From an uncultured Pelagibacteraceae bacterium (GTDB taxonomy: Bacteria; Pseudomonadota; Alphaproteobacteria; Pelagibacterales; Pelagibacteraceae), in NCBI GenBank assembly GCA_902627045.1, contig CACOHP010000002.1, positions 1-52,961 on the forward strand: a DNA stretch of 52,961 nucleotides. Direction: 5' to 3'. Below the pieces are notes generated by a model, which had not been told where the DNA came from, did not search any database, and saw only the letters and a program-made list of their open reading frames with translations. Below, in pieces: positions 1-8,916 of the stretch. Positions within the stretch are counted from its first letter, which is position 1; each line of letters starts with the position of its first letter. Made by a program: the position numbers and the translations under genes.

Positions 1-1
1 T

Positions 2-751
2 TTTAGAGTGATAGGTATGGGAGGATCTTCTTTGGGTACCCAGGCTATTTATGATTTTTTAAGGAAAAAAATAAAAAAAAATTTTTCTTTTGTGAATGAT
101 TTAGATGTGAGCAATAAAAATAAGAAAAATAAAAATTGTTTAAATCTAGTAGTGTCTAAATCAGGTGAAACCTTAGAAACTATAGTAAACACCAATCTTA
201 TTATAAATAAACAAGATAAAAATTTAATTATAACAGAAAATAAAAATAACTATCTTTATAAATTAGCTCAAAAATTAAAAGCTGAAGTGATACATCACAA
301 TAATTTTATTGGTGGAAGATATTCAGTTTTATCTGAAACAGGAATGTTACCTGCAGAGTTAATGGGATTGGATTCGAAAAAGTTTAGACAATTAAATAGT
401 TTAGTTAAAAACAAAAAATATTTAAACGCTTTAATCTCTAACGTTAGTTCAACTATTTTTTTTTTAAAAAAGAAAAAACATAATTCAATTATCATAAATT
501 ATGCCATTAGTAATCATCAATTTTGTTTAATTTTTTCTATAATTGAATTTTCGAAATTCTTGTCTTGTACCCCAGAACTTTCTGGAGAATTATTATTTGA
601 TATTAATTTTTCAATATTACTTCCAGACTCATTTTCTTTTTCTTCAATATTTTCAGATATTTTGGGTAATGGTAGCTCATTAAAATCTGGTGGCATAACT
701 AAAGGAGATTTTTTTTCTACTAAAAATTCATCTGTACTCTTTTTTTTTTGA
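2..751 (+). pseudogene. pgi: Glucose-6-phosphate isomerase fragment, C-terminal half missing
   Basis: The frame is open at the left window edge, so the true start lies outside. What remains is the first sugar-isomerase (SIS) half of phosphoglucose isomerase, which interconverts glucose-6-P and fructose-6-P. It shows the MGGSSLG loop, the phosphate-binding V-S-K-S-G-E-T-L-E-T stretch and a GGRYSVLSE...LPAELMG segment. Recognisable Pgi sequence stops near base 502, just after an I-I-I-N-Y stretch. The catalytic C-terminal part (the usual W-Y-Q-Q-L...E-S-L-G-K region and beyond) is absent. From about 517 the frame merely runs antisense through the DUF3035 lipoprotein gene to a chance stop at 749-751. 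The enzyme cannot be functional as read. Real deletion or chimeric assembly cannot be told apart here. Confidence 0.7.
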
Positions 752-837
752 GATGTGAATCCTTCTTTGACAGTCTGACAACTTTGAAAAGTAAAAAATA
801 CTATTGTCAAAAACAACATTACTTTAATTTTTTTCAT
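517..837 (-). CDS. DUF3035 (BamF-type) outer-membrane lipoprotein
   Basis: A 106-residue lipoprotein. The start at 837 was chosen because it gives a classic signal peptide (MKKIK, hydrophobic stretch, lipobox F-Q-S-C with Cys20) and forms an ATGA overlap with the lspA stop; the longer frame upstream lies inside lspA. The mature part carries the DUF3035 signature D-E-F-x-V-x-x-K-x-P-L-x-x-P-P-D-F-x-x-L-P-L-P (about residues 40-65), followed by an acidic, Asn/Ser-rich tail. In Caulobacter this family is the BAM-complex accessory BamF. The gene directly follows lspA, the peptidase that would process it. In other alphaproteobacteria M16 peptidase genes often come next, but here the next sequence is the broken pgi. 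Confidence 0.8.
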   Translation of the reverse strand: MKKIKVMLFLTIVFFTFQSCQTVKEGFTSQKKKSTDEFLVEKKSPLVMPPDFNELPLPKISENIEEKENESGSNIEKLISNNNSPESSGVQDKNFENSIIEKIKQN

Positions 838-1328
838 TTTAAAGACTCTTTCTTGTTTGAAACAATTTCTAAAATAATCATGAATATAACACCTAAACAA
901 ATAAATATATCTGATACATTAAAAATAAACCAATGAAAATTTTCTACATGAAAATCTATAAAATCAGGTACAGCCTCAAAGACAATTCGGTCATAAAAAT
1001 TACCTAAAGCTCCGCCTAATATCATTATAAGAGAATATTTTTTAAGTCCTTCACTTCTATCAAGCATTACAATAATAACCAATATTACGGCTCCTATGAG
1101 AAAGCTTAAAATATGATAAAAAAATTTATCACTAAAAGAAAAGAGACCAAAAGCAATGCCCTCATTCCATATCAAACTTATATTTAAAAATTTTGAATTA
1201 TATAGGTCAGAACCATAATTTTTCTCATAAAAATTGATCACATAAATTTTTGAAAATCTATCAAGAAAAAAAATTATCAAAATTAATAAAAAATTTATTA
1301 TGAAGTTTTTACTTAAATATTTTACCAT
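834..1328 (-). CDS. lspA: Lipoprotein signal peptidase II
   Basis: A 164-residue inner-membrane aspartyl protease that cleaves signal peptides from diacylglyceryl-modified prolipoproteins. It has four predicted transmembrane segments and both catalytic aspartates in their family motifs: G-N-x-x-D-R (Asp113) and F-N-V-S-D (Asp140). These match the spacing of the E. coli active site. The N-terminal F-L-D-R-x-S-K motif is also present. Its start codon overlaps the ileS stop by one base, and its stop overlaps the start of the DUF3035 lipoprotein, so ileS-lspA-lipoprotein is read as one coupled unit. The ileS-lspA arrangement is widespread in bacteria. Confidence 0.96.
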   Translation of the reverse strand: MVKYLSKNFIINFLLILIIFFLDRFSKIYVINFYEKNYGSDLYNSKFLNISLIWNEGIAFGLFSFSDKFFYHILSFLIGAVILVIIVMLDRSEGLKKYSLIMILGGALGNFYDRIVFEAVPDFIDFHVENFHWFIFNVSDIFICLGVIFMIILEIVSNKKESLK

Positions 1329-4045
1329 TATTGAGAATGTCTCTCACAAGGCTCAACACTAATTTTCCAACATACTGGACATTTGTCACCAAGAGCTTTA
1401 TTGGTCTCAACTAAAATATCTGATGCATCATCAAAATAAACATGAGTTTTTGAAACAATGCAAAGCTCAGATAAATCAATATTTGTGATCGTATCTTTAT
1501 ATTTCTCATTTAATTTGATATTAAGTTCAGCCTCTAAACTTGAACCAATTTCTTTACTCGCCCTTTTTTCTTCAATACTAATATTACATACATCTCTTAT
1601 CTTTATCAATTCAGACCATTTTACCTCAAGATTTTCGTCTTTAAATTTTTCTGGAAATTTTAAAAATTTTTCCAAATGGATACTCTTATTATTCTTTGAT
1701 ATTAATTGATAAATTTCTTCTGTAGTGAAAGATAAAATTGGTGCAAACCACCTAAGTAAAGATTTTAATAAGATATTTAAAATCATGACACATGACTTTC
1801 TTTTTTCAGAGTTAATTGGATCGCAATATAAAGTGTCTTTTCTAATATCAAAATAAAAAGCAGATAAGTCTACTGTGCAAAAGTTTAGTAATTCCTTGTA
1901 AAGATTGTGAAAATCGTATTTTTGAAAACAAGCTTCAAATTTTTGATTTAATAAATATATCTTATTTAACATGAACCTTTCTAGCTCTGGCAAACTCTTA
2001 ATGTCAATTTTATCCAAATTAACATCTTCAAATTTATCATTTACATTTCCTAACAAATATCTAAATGTATTTCTAATCTTACGATAAGATTCGGAGTGCT
2101 GATCCAATATAGAATAATCTATTCGCAAATCTTCGGCATAATTTGATGCGGCAACCCAAATTCTTAAAATATCTGCACCGTATTTTTTTAAAATATCCTC
2201 GGGTGCAATTACATTTCCAAGAGATTTTGACATTTTAAGACCTTTTCCATCCACAACAAAACCGTGAGATAGTATAGACTCGAATGGTGCCCTGCCTCTT
2301 GTTCCACAAGCTTCTAGTAAAGAGGAATGAAACCAGCCTCTATGTTGATCAGAACCCTCTAGATACATTGATGCAGGCCATTTTAGATCTTTTCTTTTCT
2401 CTAAAACGAAAGAATGGGTTGAACCACTATCGAACCAAACCTCAACTATATCACTAAGCTTTTCAAAGTCTTCTGATTTATATTTTTTACCCAAAAATTT
2501 TTGAGGATCGTCTGCAAACCAACAATCCGAACCCTCTTTTTCATAAATTTTCGCAATATTTTCAAAAACTTCATCATCTATCAAAATTTCATTAGACTTT
2601 TTATTTACAAAAATTGGCAAGGGCACGCCCCACACTCTTTGTCTTGACACACACCAATCGGGTCTTGTTTCAATCATTGATTTTAATCTTTCTTTACCTT
2701 TGCTTGGATAAAAAGTTGTATCATCTATCGCTTTTAAAGCTTTACTTCTGAGCTTGTGACTTTCCATGGAGATAAACCATTGTGGTGTTGCTCTATGAAC
2801 TAAAGGCGCTTTTGATCTCCAAGAATGAGGGTAAGAATGTACTAATTCACCATTTGACAAAAGTTTATTTTGGTCTTTTAATTTTTCAATAACGATTGGA
2901 TTGGCCTTAAAAATATGTAAACCTTTAAATAAAGAAACATTTTTTGTATATTTTCCGTCATCATCTACTGTTTCAATAGCTTTTATTCCATTGTTTAAAC
3001 AAAGATTAAAATCATCAGGTCCATGACTTGGTGCACAATGAACAATTCCAGTTCCTTGTTCAGTAGTTACAAAACGAGCTTCTAACATTGGAATATCGTA
3101 TTCATAACCTAAATCAAAAAATGGATGCTTACAAATAGTATCCTTTAAATCTTTACCTTTGAATTTCTTGATGATTTTGAATTCTTTAATTTTGCAATCT
3201 TTTAAAACCGAGTCTAATAATGCTTCAGCAATAATAATTCTTTTATTTTTAAAATTTCCTTCATCGTTAATTTGAATTATTAAGTAATTCAAGCTTTCAT
3301 TATAAGCTAAGGCTTTGTTCGCTGGAATCGTCCAAGGAGTGGTTGTCCATATAATAATATTACAATCATTTAGTTCTCTAAATTTTGATGATTTAACTGG
3401 AAAACAAGCATAGATCGTATCAGATTTGTGATCCTGATACTCAACTTCAGCATCAGCTAAGGCAGTCTTTTCTACGGTAGACCACAAAACTGGTTTAAAT
3501 CCTCTATAAAGACTTCCTTCTTTTAAAAATTTTCCAAGCTCTCTTACGATCTGAGCCTCAGCATCATAGCTCATTGTGGAGTAGTAATTTTCCCAATCAC
3601 CAACAACACCTAATCTTGTAAACTGGTCTTTGTGAACCTCAATCCATTTTTCAGCAAACGTTCGACACTCCTTTCTAAATTCTACAATTGGAACATCATT
3701 TTTATTTTTTTTATTTTTTTTATATTGTTCTTCAATTTTCCACTCAATAGGTAAACCATGGCAGTCCCAACCTGGAACATAAACAGAGTCTTTACCATCC
3801 ATTTGATGGAACTTGACGATGATGTCTTTTAATATTTTATTTAATGCAGTGCCCATGTGTATATTTCCATTTGCATACGGGGGGCCATCGTGTAAGACGA
3901 ATTTTTCTTCTCCTTTTCTTGAGTTCCTTAACTCTTTATAAAGATCAATCTTCTTCCAAAATCTTAATATTTCTGGCTCTTTGATTGGTAAATTAGCTTT
4001 CATTGAAAAAGCTGTTTTTGGTAAATTAATTTGGCTTTTACTCAT
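1328..4045 (-). CDS. ileS: Isoleucyl-tRNA synthetase
   Basis: A 905-residue class I aminoacyl-tRNA synthetase charging tRNA-Ile in the cytosol. It shows the HIGH-type motif H-M-G-T (residues 63-66, in P-P-Y-A-N-G-N-I-H-M-G-T) and K-M-S-K-S (604-608). Between them is the CP1 editing domain, including T-T-T-P-W-T and the G-T-G-I-V-H-C-A-P-S-H-G-x-D-D signature. The C-terminus has a reduced zinc-finger-like segment (C-P-V-C-W-K followed by C-E-R-H). Length is normal for a bacterial IleRS. It starts immediately after the ribF stop with no gap and overlaps lspA by one base, so it lies in the middle of an operon. Confidence 0.98.
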   Translation of the reverse strand: MSKSQINLPKTAFSMKANLPIKEPEILRFWKKIDLYKELRNSRKGEEKFVLHDGPPYANGNIHMGTALNKILKDIIVKFHQMDGKDSVYVPGWDCHGLPIEWKIEEQYKKNKKNKNDVPIVEFRKECRTFAEKWIEVHKDQFTRLGVVGDWENYYSTMSYDAEAQIVRELGKFLKEGSLYRGFKPVLWSTVEKTALADAEVEYQDHKSDTIYACFPVKSSKFRELNDCNIIIWTTTPWTIPANKALAYNESLNYLIIQINDEGNFKNKRIIIAEALLDSVLKDCKIKEFKIIKKFKGKDLKDTICKHPFFDLGYEYDIPMLEARFVTTEQGTGIVHCAPSHGPDDFNLCLNNGIKAIETVDDDGKYTKNVSLFKGLHIFKANPIVIEKLKDQNKLLSNGELVHSYPHSWRSKAPLVHRATPQWFISMESHKLRSKALKAIDDTTFYPSKGKERLKSMIETRPDWCVSRQRVWGVPLPIFVNKKSNEILIDDEVFENIAKIYEKEGSDCWFADDPQKFLGKKYKSEDFEKLSDIVEVWFDSGSTHSFVLEKRKDLKWPASMYLEGSDQHRGWFHSSLLEACGTRGRAPFESILSHGFVVDGKGLKMSKSLGNVIAPEDILKKYGADILRIWVAASNYAEDLRIDYSILDQHSESYRKIRNTFRYLLGNVNDKFEDVNLDKIDIKSLPELERFMLNKIYLLNQKFEACFQKYDFHNLYKELLNFCTVDLSAFYFDIRKDTLYCDPINSEKRKSCVMILNILLKSLLRWFAPILSFTTEEIYQLISKNNKSIHLEKFLKFPEKFKDENLEVKWSELIKIRDVCNISIEEKRASKEIGSSLEAELNIKLNEKYKDTITNIDLSELCIVSKTHVYFDDASDILVETNKALGDKCPVCWKISVEPCERHSQ

Positions 4046-4969
4046 TTATTTTTTTGCAATTTCGAGATCAACTTTAATCTGTTTTCTCAATTGATCTACA
4101 TTTTTAAATTTTTTTTCAGCTCTTATAAATTTTAAAAATTCCACTCTTAGATACTTATTATACAAATTTTCAGAAAAATTAAATAAATGAACCTCTAACA
4201 ATATTTTTTTTCCGTTAAATGTAGGTCGATATCCTAAATTTGCTATCCCTCTTATATATTTTGAACTTTTTTTTTTCTTAACTTTGACGGCATAAACGCC
4301 TGGTTTAGCCAAAATGTAATTATTAATGTCTAAATTAGCTGTTGGGAAACCAATCTTTGTTCCTAACTGTCTACCTTTTTGAATTTTTCCCTCAATAGAC
4401 CAATTTCTATTTAAAAGTTTATTTACATAATTAAGTTTACCACTCTGTAGATACTTTCTTAGTAAAGAAGATGAAATCACTTTTTTTTTAATTACCAAAG
4501 GTTGTGGTTTAACAATTTTATAATTACATAAACCCTCATACTTCATTAATTGTTTTACGTCCCCTTCTCTTTTGTTTCCGAACCTAAAATTATTACTTAC
4601 AAAAATAAATTTTGGATTTATTTTTTTACCTAAAGTTTCTTTAATAAATGAAATTGATTTTGTCTTTGAAAATTTACGATCAAATTTTTTAATAATAACA
4701 AAATCGACATTGAGTTTACCTAAATTTTCAATTTTTTGGTTTAGATTAGATAATCGGAAATTTTTTAAATTTGGGTTAAAAAACATTTTGGGCATTGGCT
4801 CGAAAGTTAAAACACCAATCTTAAATGAGTATTTTTTTTTGTACATTTTTGCGAGTTTAAATAATTTTTGATGCCCTAGATGAATTCCATCGAAATTACC
4901 AATTAGAATAATTGAGTTTTTATGTTTTTTTTTTATATTAAAACTATTATATAACTTCATCTTTACCAT
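4046..4969 (-). CDS. ribF: Bifunctional riboflavin kinase / FAD synthetase
   Basis: A 307-residue bifunctional enzyme making FMN from riboflavin and then FAD. The N-terminal nucleotidyltransferase part has G-N-F-D-G-I-H-L-G-H (His30 and His33) and the conserved S-S-S-x-L-R-K segment near 167-172. The C-terminal flavokinase domain has G-x-x-x-G-x-P-T-A-N (PTAN at 209-212). The chosen ATG overlaps the stop region of the HAD gene; a second Met three codons downstream is an alternative start. The stop directly abuts ileS. The ribF-ileS-lspA order is common in proteobacteria. The protein is unusually Lys-rich, as expected in this genome. Confidence 0.95.
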   Translation of the reverse strand: MVKMKLYNSFNIKKKHKNSIILIGNFDGIHLGHQKLFKLAKMYKKKYSFKIGVLTFEPMPKMFFNPNLKNFRLSNLNQKIENLGKLNVDFVIIKKFDRKFSKTKSISFIKETLGKKINPKFIFVSNNFRFGNKREGDVKQLMKYEGLCNYKIVKPQPLVIKKKVISSSLLRKYLQSGKLNYVNKLLNRNWSIEGKIQKGRQLGTKIGFPTANLDINNYILAKPGVYAVKVKKKKSSKYIRGIANLGYRPTFNGKKILLEVHLFNFSENLYNKYLRVEFLKFIRAEKKFKNVDQLRKQIKVDLEIAKK

Positions 4970-5781
4970 TTTAACTCAGATTGAATATAGTTGCAGATTG
5001 TTTCATAGGATTTAGCTGTTGCTTCAATTCCTTTATCTTTAATTTCATTTTTATGAATACCATTAGAAATGATTAATGAGTCATAGTTTAAAAGATTTGC
5101 ACCTTTAATATCTGTATTTAAATTATCACCAACTGAAAGAATTTTTTTCCCTTTGTTATCAATAGATAAATTGTAGACCTCTGGGTATGGTTTGCCAAAA
5201 TATACTACCTTGCCACCCATTTTTTCAAAAACCATAGCTACCGACCCTGCACAAAGTTCTCTCTTGTTACCTCTGTCCACAATTAAGTCTGGATTGGTGC
5301 AAATCATCTCTTTATTTAAGTTTTTTTCAAATAATTCTTTATAGTAATTTAAATCCTTATCAAATTTTTCAAATAAACCTGTGCATAAAATATAATCACT
5401 TCTGTCAATATTTTCTGACTTCAATTCATAAAAATCATTAAACAAATCAAAATCTCGGGGTGGACCTACATGAAAAAATTTTTTATTTGATAAATCTTTT
5501 CTAAGATAATTCAATGATGCTTGCCCAGATGTAAAAACGTGGTCTCTAATTTCTTTTTCCATGCCCATTTTTTCTAAAAAGGATTTAACGACATCATTGG
5601 GTCTTGGAGCATTTGTGAGTAGAATATATTCTTTGCCTTTTTTTGCTATTTCTTTTAAAACGTTAATTGCTTCTTTATGAAGTTTTATCCCATCATGAAT
5701 GACGCCCCATAAATCGATGTAAAAAAGTTGATAATTATCGACTATTGAGCAGAAACCATCTTTATCTAAATTTTTAGTCAT
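4963..5781 (-). CDS. HAD-superfamily class IIA hydrolase (TIGR01459-type)
   Basis: A 272-residue haloacid-dehalogenase-like protein. Motif I reads D-L-W-G-V-I-H-D-G (Asp23). The second Asp of the usual D-x-D is Trp25, which is the signature of this CECR5/TIGR01459-like subfamily, so its catalytic chemistry is uncertain. A capping domain follows, then a Lys in the G-K-P-Y-P-E-V-Y segment and motif IV V-G-D-N-L-N-T-D-I-K-G-A near the C-terminus. The family is common in alphaproteobacteria and its substrate is unknown. It heads the minus-strand run into ribF-ileS-lspA and is divergent from groES across a 125-bp region. Confidence 0.85.
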   Translation of the reverse strand: MTKNLDKDGFCSIVDNYQLFYIDLWGVIHDGIKLHKEAINVLKEIAKKGKEYILLTNAPRPNDVVKSFLEKMGMEKEIRDHVFTSGQASLNYLRKDLSNKKFFHVGPPRDFDLFNDFYELKSENIDRSDYILCTGLFEKFDKDLNYYKELFEKNLNKEMICTNPDLIVDRGNKRELCAGSVAMVFEKMGGKVVYFGKPYPEVYNLSIDNKGKKILSVGDNLNTDIKGANLLNYDSLIISNGIHKNEIKDKGIEATAKSYETICNYIQSELKW

Positions 5782-5850
5782 TAAATTAATCTATAAACCA
5801 TAAAATCGCGAATTTCCTTTATTTTTTAACAATCTATTTTTTATCTATAT

Positions 5851-5878
5851 CTTGAAAATGTATGTCCAATCTCTATAT
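5851..5878 (+). promoter_or_regulatory. Putative heat-shock (RpoH/sigma-32) promoter of groESL
   Basis: CTTGAA at 5851-5856 and TCTATAT at 5872-5878 are separated by about 16 bases and lie about 30 bases upstream of the groES start. This fits the alphaproteobacterial RpoH pattern (CTTG-AA, then a CYTATnT-like -10). The same CTTGAA element recurs ahead of hsp20 at 23431, the other heat-shock gene in the window. No CIRCE inverted repeat was seen between the promoter and groES, so control by HrcA is not indicated. Confidence 0.65.
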
Positions 5879-5906
5879 GAGATCAATATTTATAAAGGAG
5901 AATTCA

Positions 5907-6200
5907 ATGAAGTTTAAACCGTTACACGATAGAGTTTTAATCGAAGTTTTAGATAGCAGCGAAAAAACTGCTGGTGGAATAATTATTCCTGACACAGCTC
6001 AAGAAAAACCTCAGGAGGGTAAAGTGGTTGCTGTTGGTGGAGGTGCCAAAACTGAAGAAGGCAAATTGATACCAATGGACGTCAAAGTTGGTGATCGAGT
6101 GTTATTTGGTAAATGGTCAGGAACTGAAGTTAAAATCGACGGTAAGGAATACAGCATAATGAAAGAATCTGACATTATGGGTATTTCAAATAAAAAATAA
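5907..6200 (+). CDS. groES: Co-chaperonin GroES
   Basis: A 97-residue Cpn10 that forms the heptameric lid of the GroEL folding chamber. The start at 5907 is preceded by a clear AAAGGAG at 5894-5900 and begins [13 protein letters not shown], the usual Cpn10 N-terminus. An in-frame upstream ATG at 5862 lies inside the putative promoter and is rejected. The mobile loop ([12 protein letters not shown]) and the [13 protein letters not shown] segment are intact. It is separated from groEL by 20 bases, as in a classic groESL operon. Confidence 0.98.
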   Translation: MKFKPLHDRVLIEVLDSSEKTAGGIIIPDTAQEKPQEGKVVAVGGGAKTEEGKLIPMDVKVGDRVLFGKWSGTEVKIDGKEYSIMKESDIMGISNKK

Positions 6201-6208
6201 TTTATTAA

Positions 6209-7882
<1,674 letters not shown>

Positions 7883-7932
7883 CACTTTTCCATCTAGAAA
7901 TCACACCAAAAAACTTACTAAATAAAAATTAG

Positions 7933-7964
7933 AACCCCTGAAACGAGAGTTTCGGGGGTTTTTT
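7933..7964 (+). terminator. Rho-independent terminator of groESL
   Basis: A 12-bp stem (AACCCCTGAAAC paired with GTTTCGGGGGTT, one U-G pair) closes a GAGA loop, a GNRA-type tetraloop, and runs straight into a TTTTTT tract. It is the strongest hairpin seen in the window and lies between groEL and the FkbM gene. Confidence 0.92.
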
Positions 7965-8007
7965 ATTAAATTGAGTTAAATTGTAATTTAGACTATTTAA
8001 ATTAATA

Positions 8008-8712
8008 ATGATTACGGAGTATTTAAAAAATTTATATAGAAAAATATATATATTCCACAATCTTTACCTTAAAAATAAAGTTCACATTAAAAAAAATTTT
8101 TATGCTCAAAATAAAGAAGATGTTTTTGTATTAAACTATTTTAAAAAAAAAAGTGAAGGCTTTTATGTAGATGTTGGCTGCCATCATCCAACGAGGATCA
8201 ATAACACTTATCTATTATATAAACATGGATGGAGAGGTGTTAATATAGATATGAGTAAGTTATCTATTGATTTGTTCAATATATTGAGAAAAGATGATAT
8301 TAATATTCATTCTGCAGTATCTACAAAAAATAAAAAAATAAATTATTACACAAATAAAGGGTTATTTTTAAGTGCAAGTATAATTCAAAAAAAAGGTGGC
8401 GCTAAATTTAAATACAAAGAACAAGTATCATCGAAACCACTCACCGTTATTTTGGACAAAACAATTTACAAAAGAAAACAAATAGATTTCTTAAGTATTG
8501 ATGCAGAAGGTGCAGATTATGAGGTCCTAAGGTCTCTAGATTTTAAAAGATACAAACCGAAATTGATTTGTATTGAAATATGGGGTGACTGGAAAAATCA
8601 AAAAAAAAATTTAAAAATTAAAAAACATAAAATTTACAAATATTTAATAGAAAAAAATTATAAATTAGCGGCAAATTTCGCAGAAAATTTCATTTTTAAA
8701 AAAGTCAAATAA
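8008..8712 (+). CDS. FkbM-family SAM-dependent methyltransferase
   Basis: A 234-residue protein with the FkbM-type Rossmann methyltransferase layout. The SAM-binding motif is G-F-Y-V-D-V-G-C-H-H-P (about residues 50-60), followed by N-N-T-Y and W-R-G-V-N-I-D; motif D-F-L-S-I-D-A-E-G-A-D-Y-E-V-L lies near 160-175. Members methylate hydroxyl groups on sugars or natural products, often in surface-polysaccharide loci, but the substrate is not predictable here. It stands after the groEL terminator with no obvious Shine-Dalgarno and is followed two bases later by a tiny basic gene on the same strand. Confidence 0.85.
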   Translation: MITEYLKNLYRKIYIFHNLYLKNKVHIKKNFYAQNKEDVFVLNYFKKKSEGFYVDVGCHHPTRINNTYLLYKHGWRGVNIDMSKLSIDLFNILRKDDINIHSAVSTKNKKINYYTNKGLFLSASIIQKKGGAKFKYKEQVSSKPLTVILDKTIYKRKQIDFLSIDAEGADYEVLRSLDFKRYKPKLICIEIWGDWKNQKKNLKIKKHKIYKYLIEKNYKLAANFAENFIFKKVK

Positions 8713-8714
8713 AT

Positions 8715-8831
8715 ATGTCTAAACGATATAGCGGAAAATCATTCAAAGACTCTAGTATTAAAAAAAAACCAAAATTAACCTTTAAAGAAAAAAGAAAAAT
8801 TAAACGTGAAAAGCGAAAAAGTAATAATTAA
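8715..8831 (+). CDS. Small very basic protein (38 aa), function unknown
   Basis: The frame reads MSKRYSGKSFKDSSIKKK at the start and ends K-R-E-K-R-K-S-N-N, 38 residues in all. It begins two bases after the FkbM stop. Close to half of the residues are Lys or Arg, and no hydrophobic segment is present, which suggests RNA or DNA binding or ribosome association. The lack of in-frame stops over 38 codons in such AT-rich DNA, and its position in an otherwise unexplained gap before typA, support a real gene. I do not recognise a family. The alternative is a chance AT-rich frame. Confidence 0.6.
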   Translation: MSKRYSGKSFKDSSIKKKPKLTFKEKRKIKREKRKSNN

Positions 8832-8916
8832 GTAAAAATTAATCAATTTATACAAGCAATACAGGAGTTTTTTTAAGTTTCCAAAACCAATTAAATATGT
8901 ATAAGAGCTCCAATTT

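Noticed and set aside
5862-5906. Upstream extension of groES to an ATG at 5862
   Set aside because: It would add 15 residues absent from Cpn10 proteins and lies inside the putative promoter; the ATG at 5907 has the Shine-Dalgarno.
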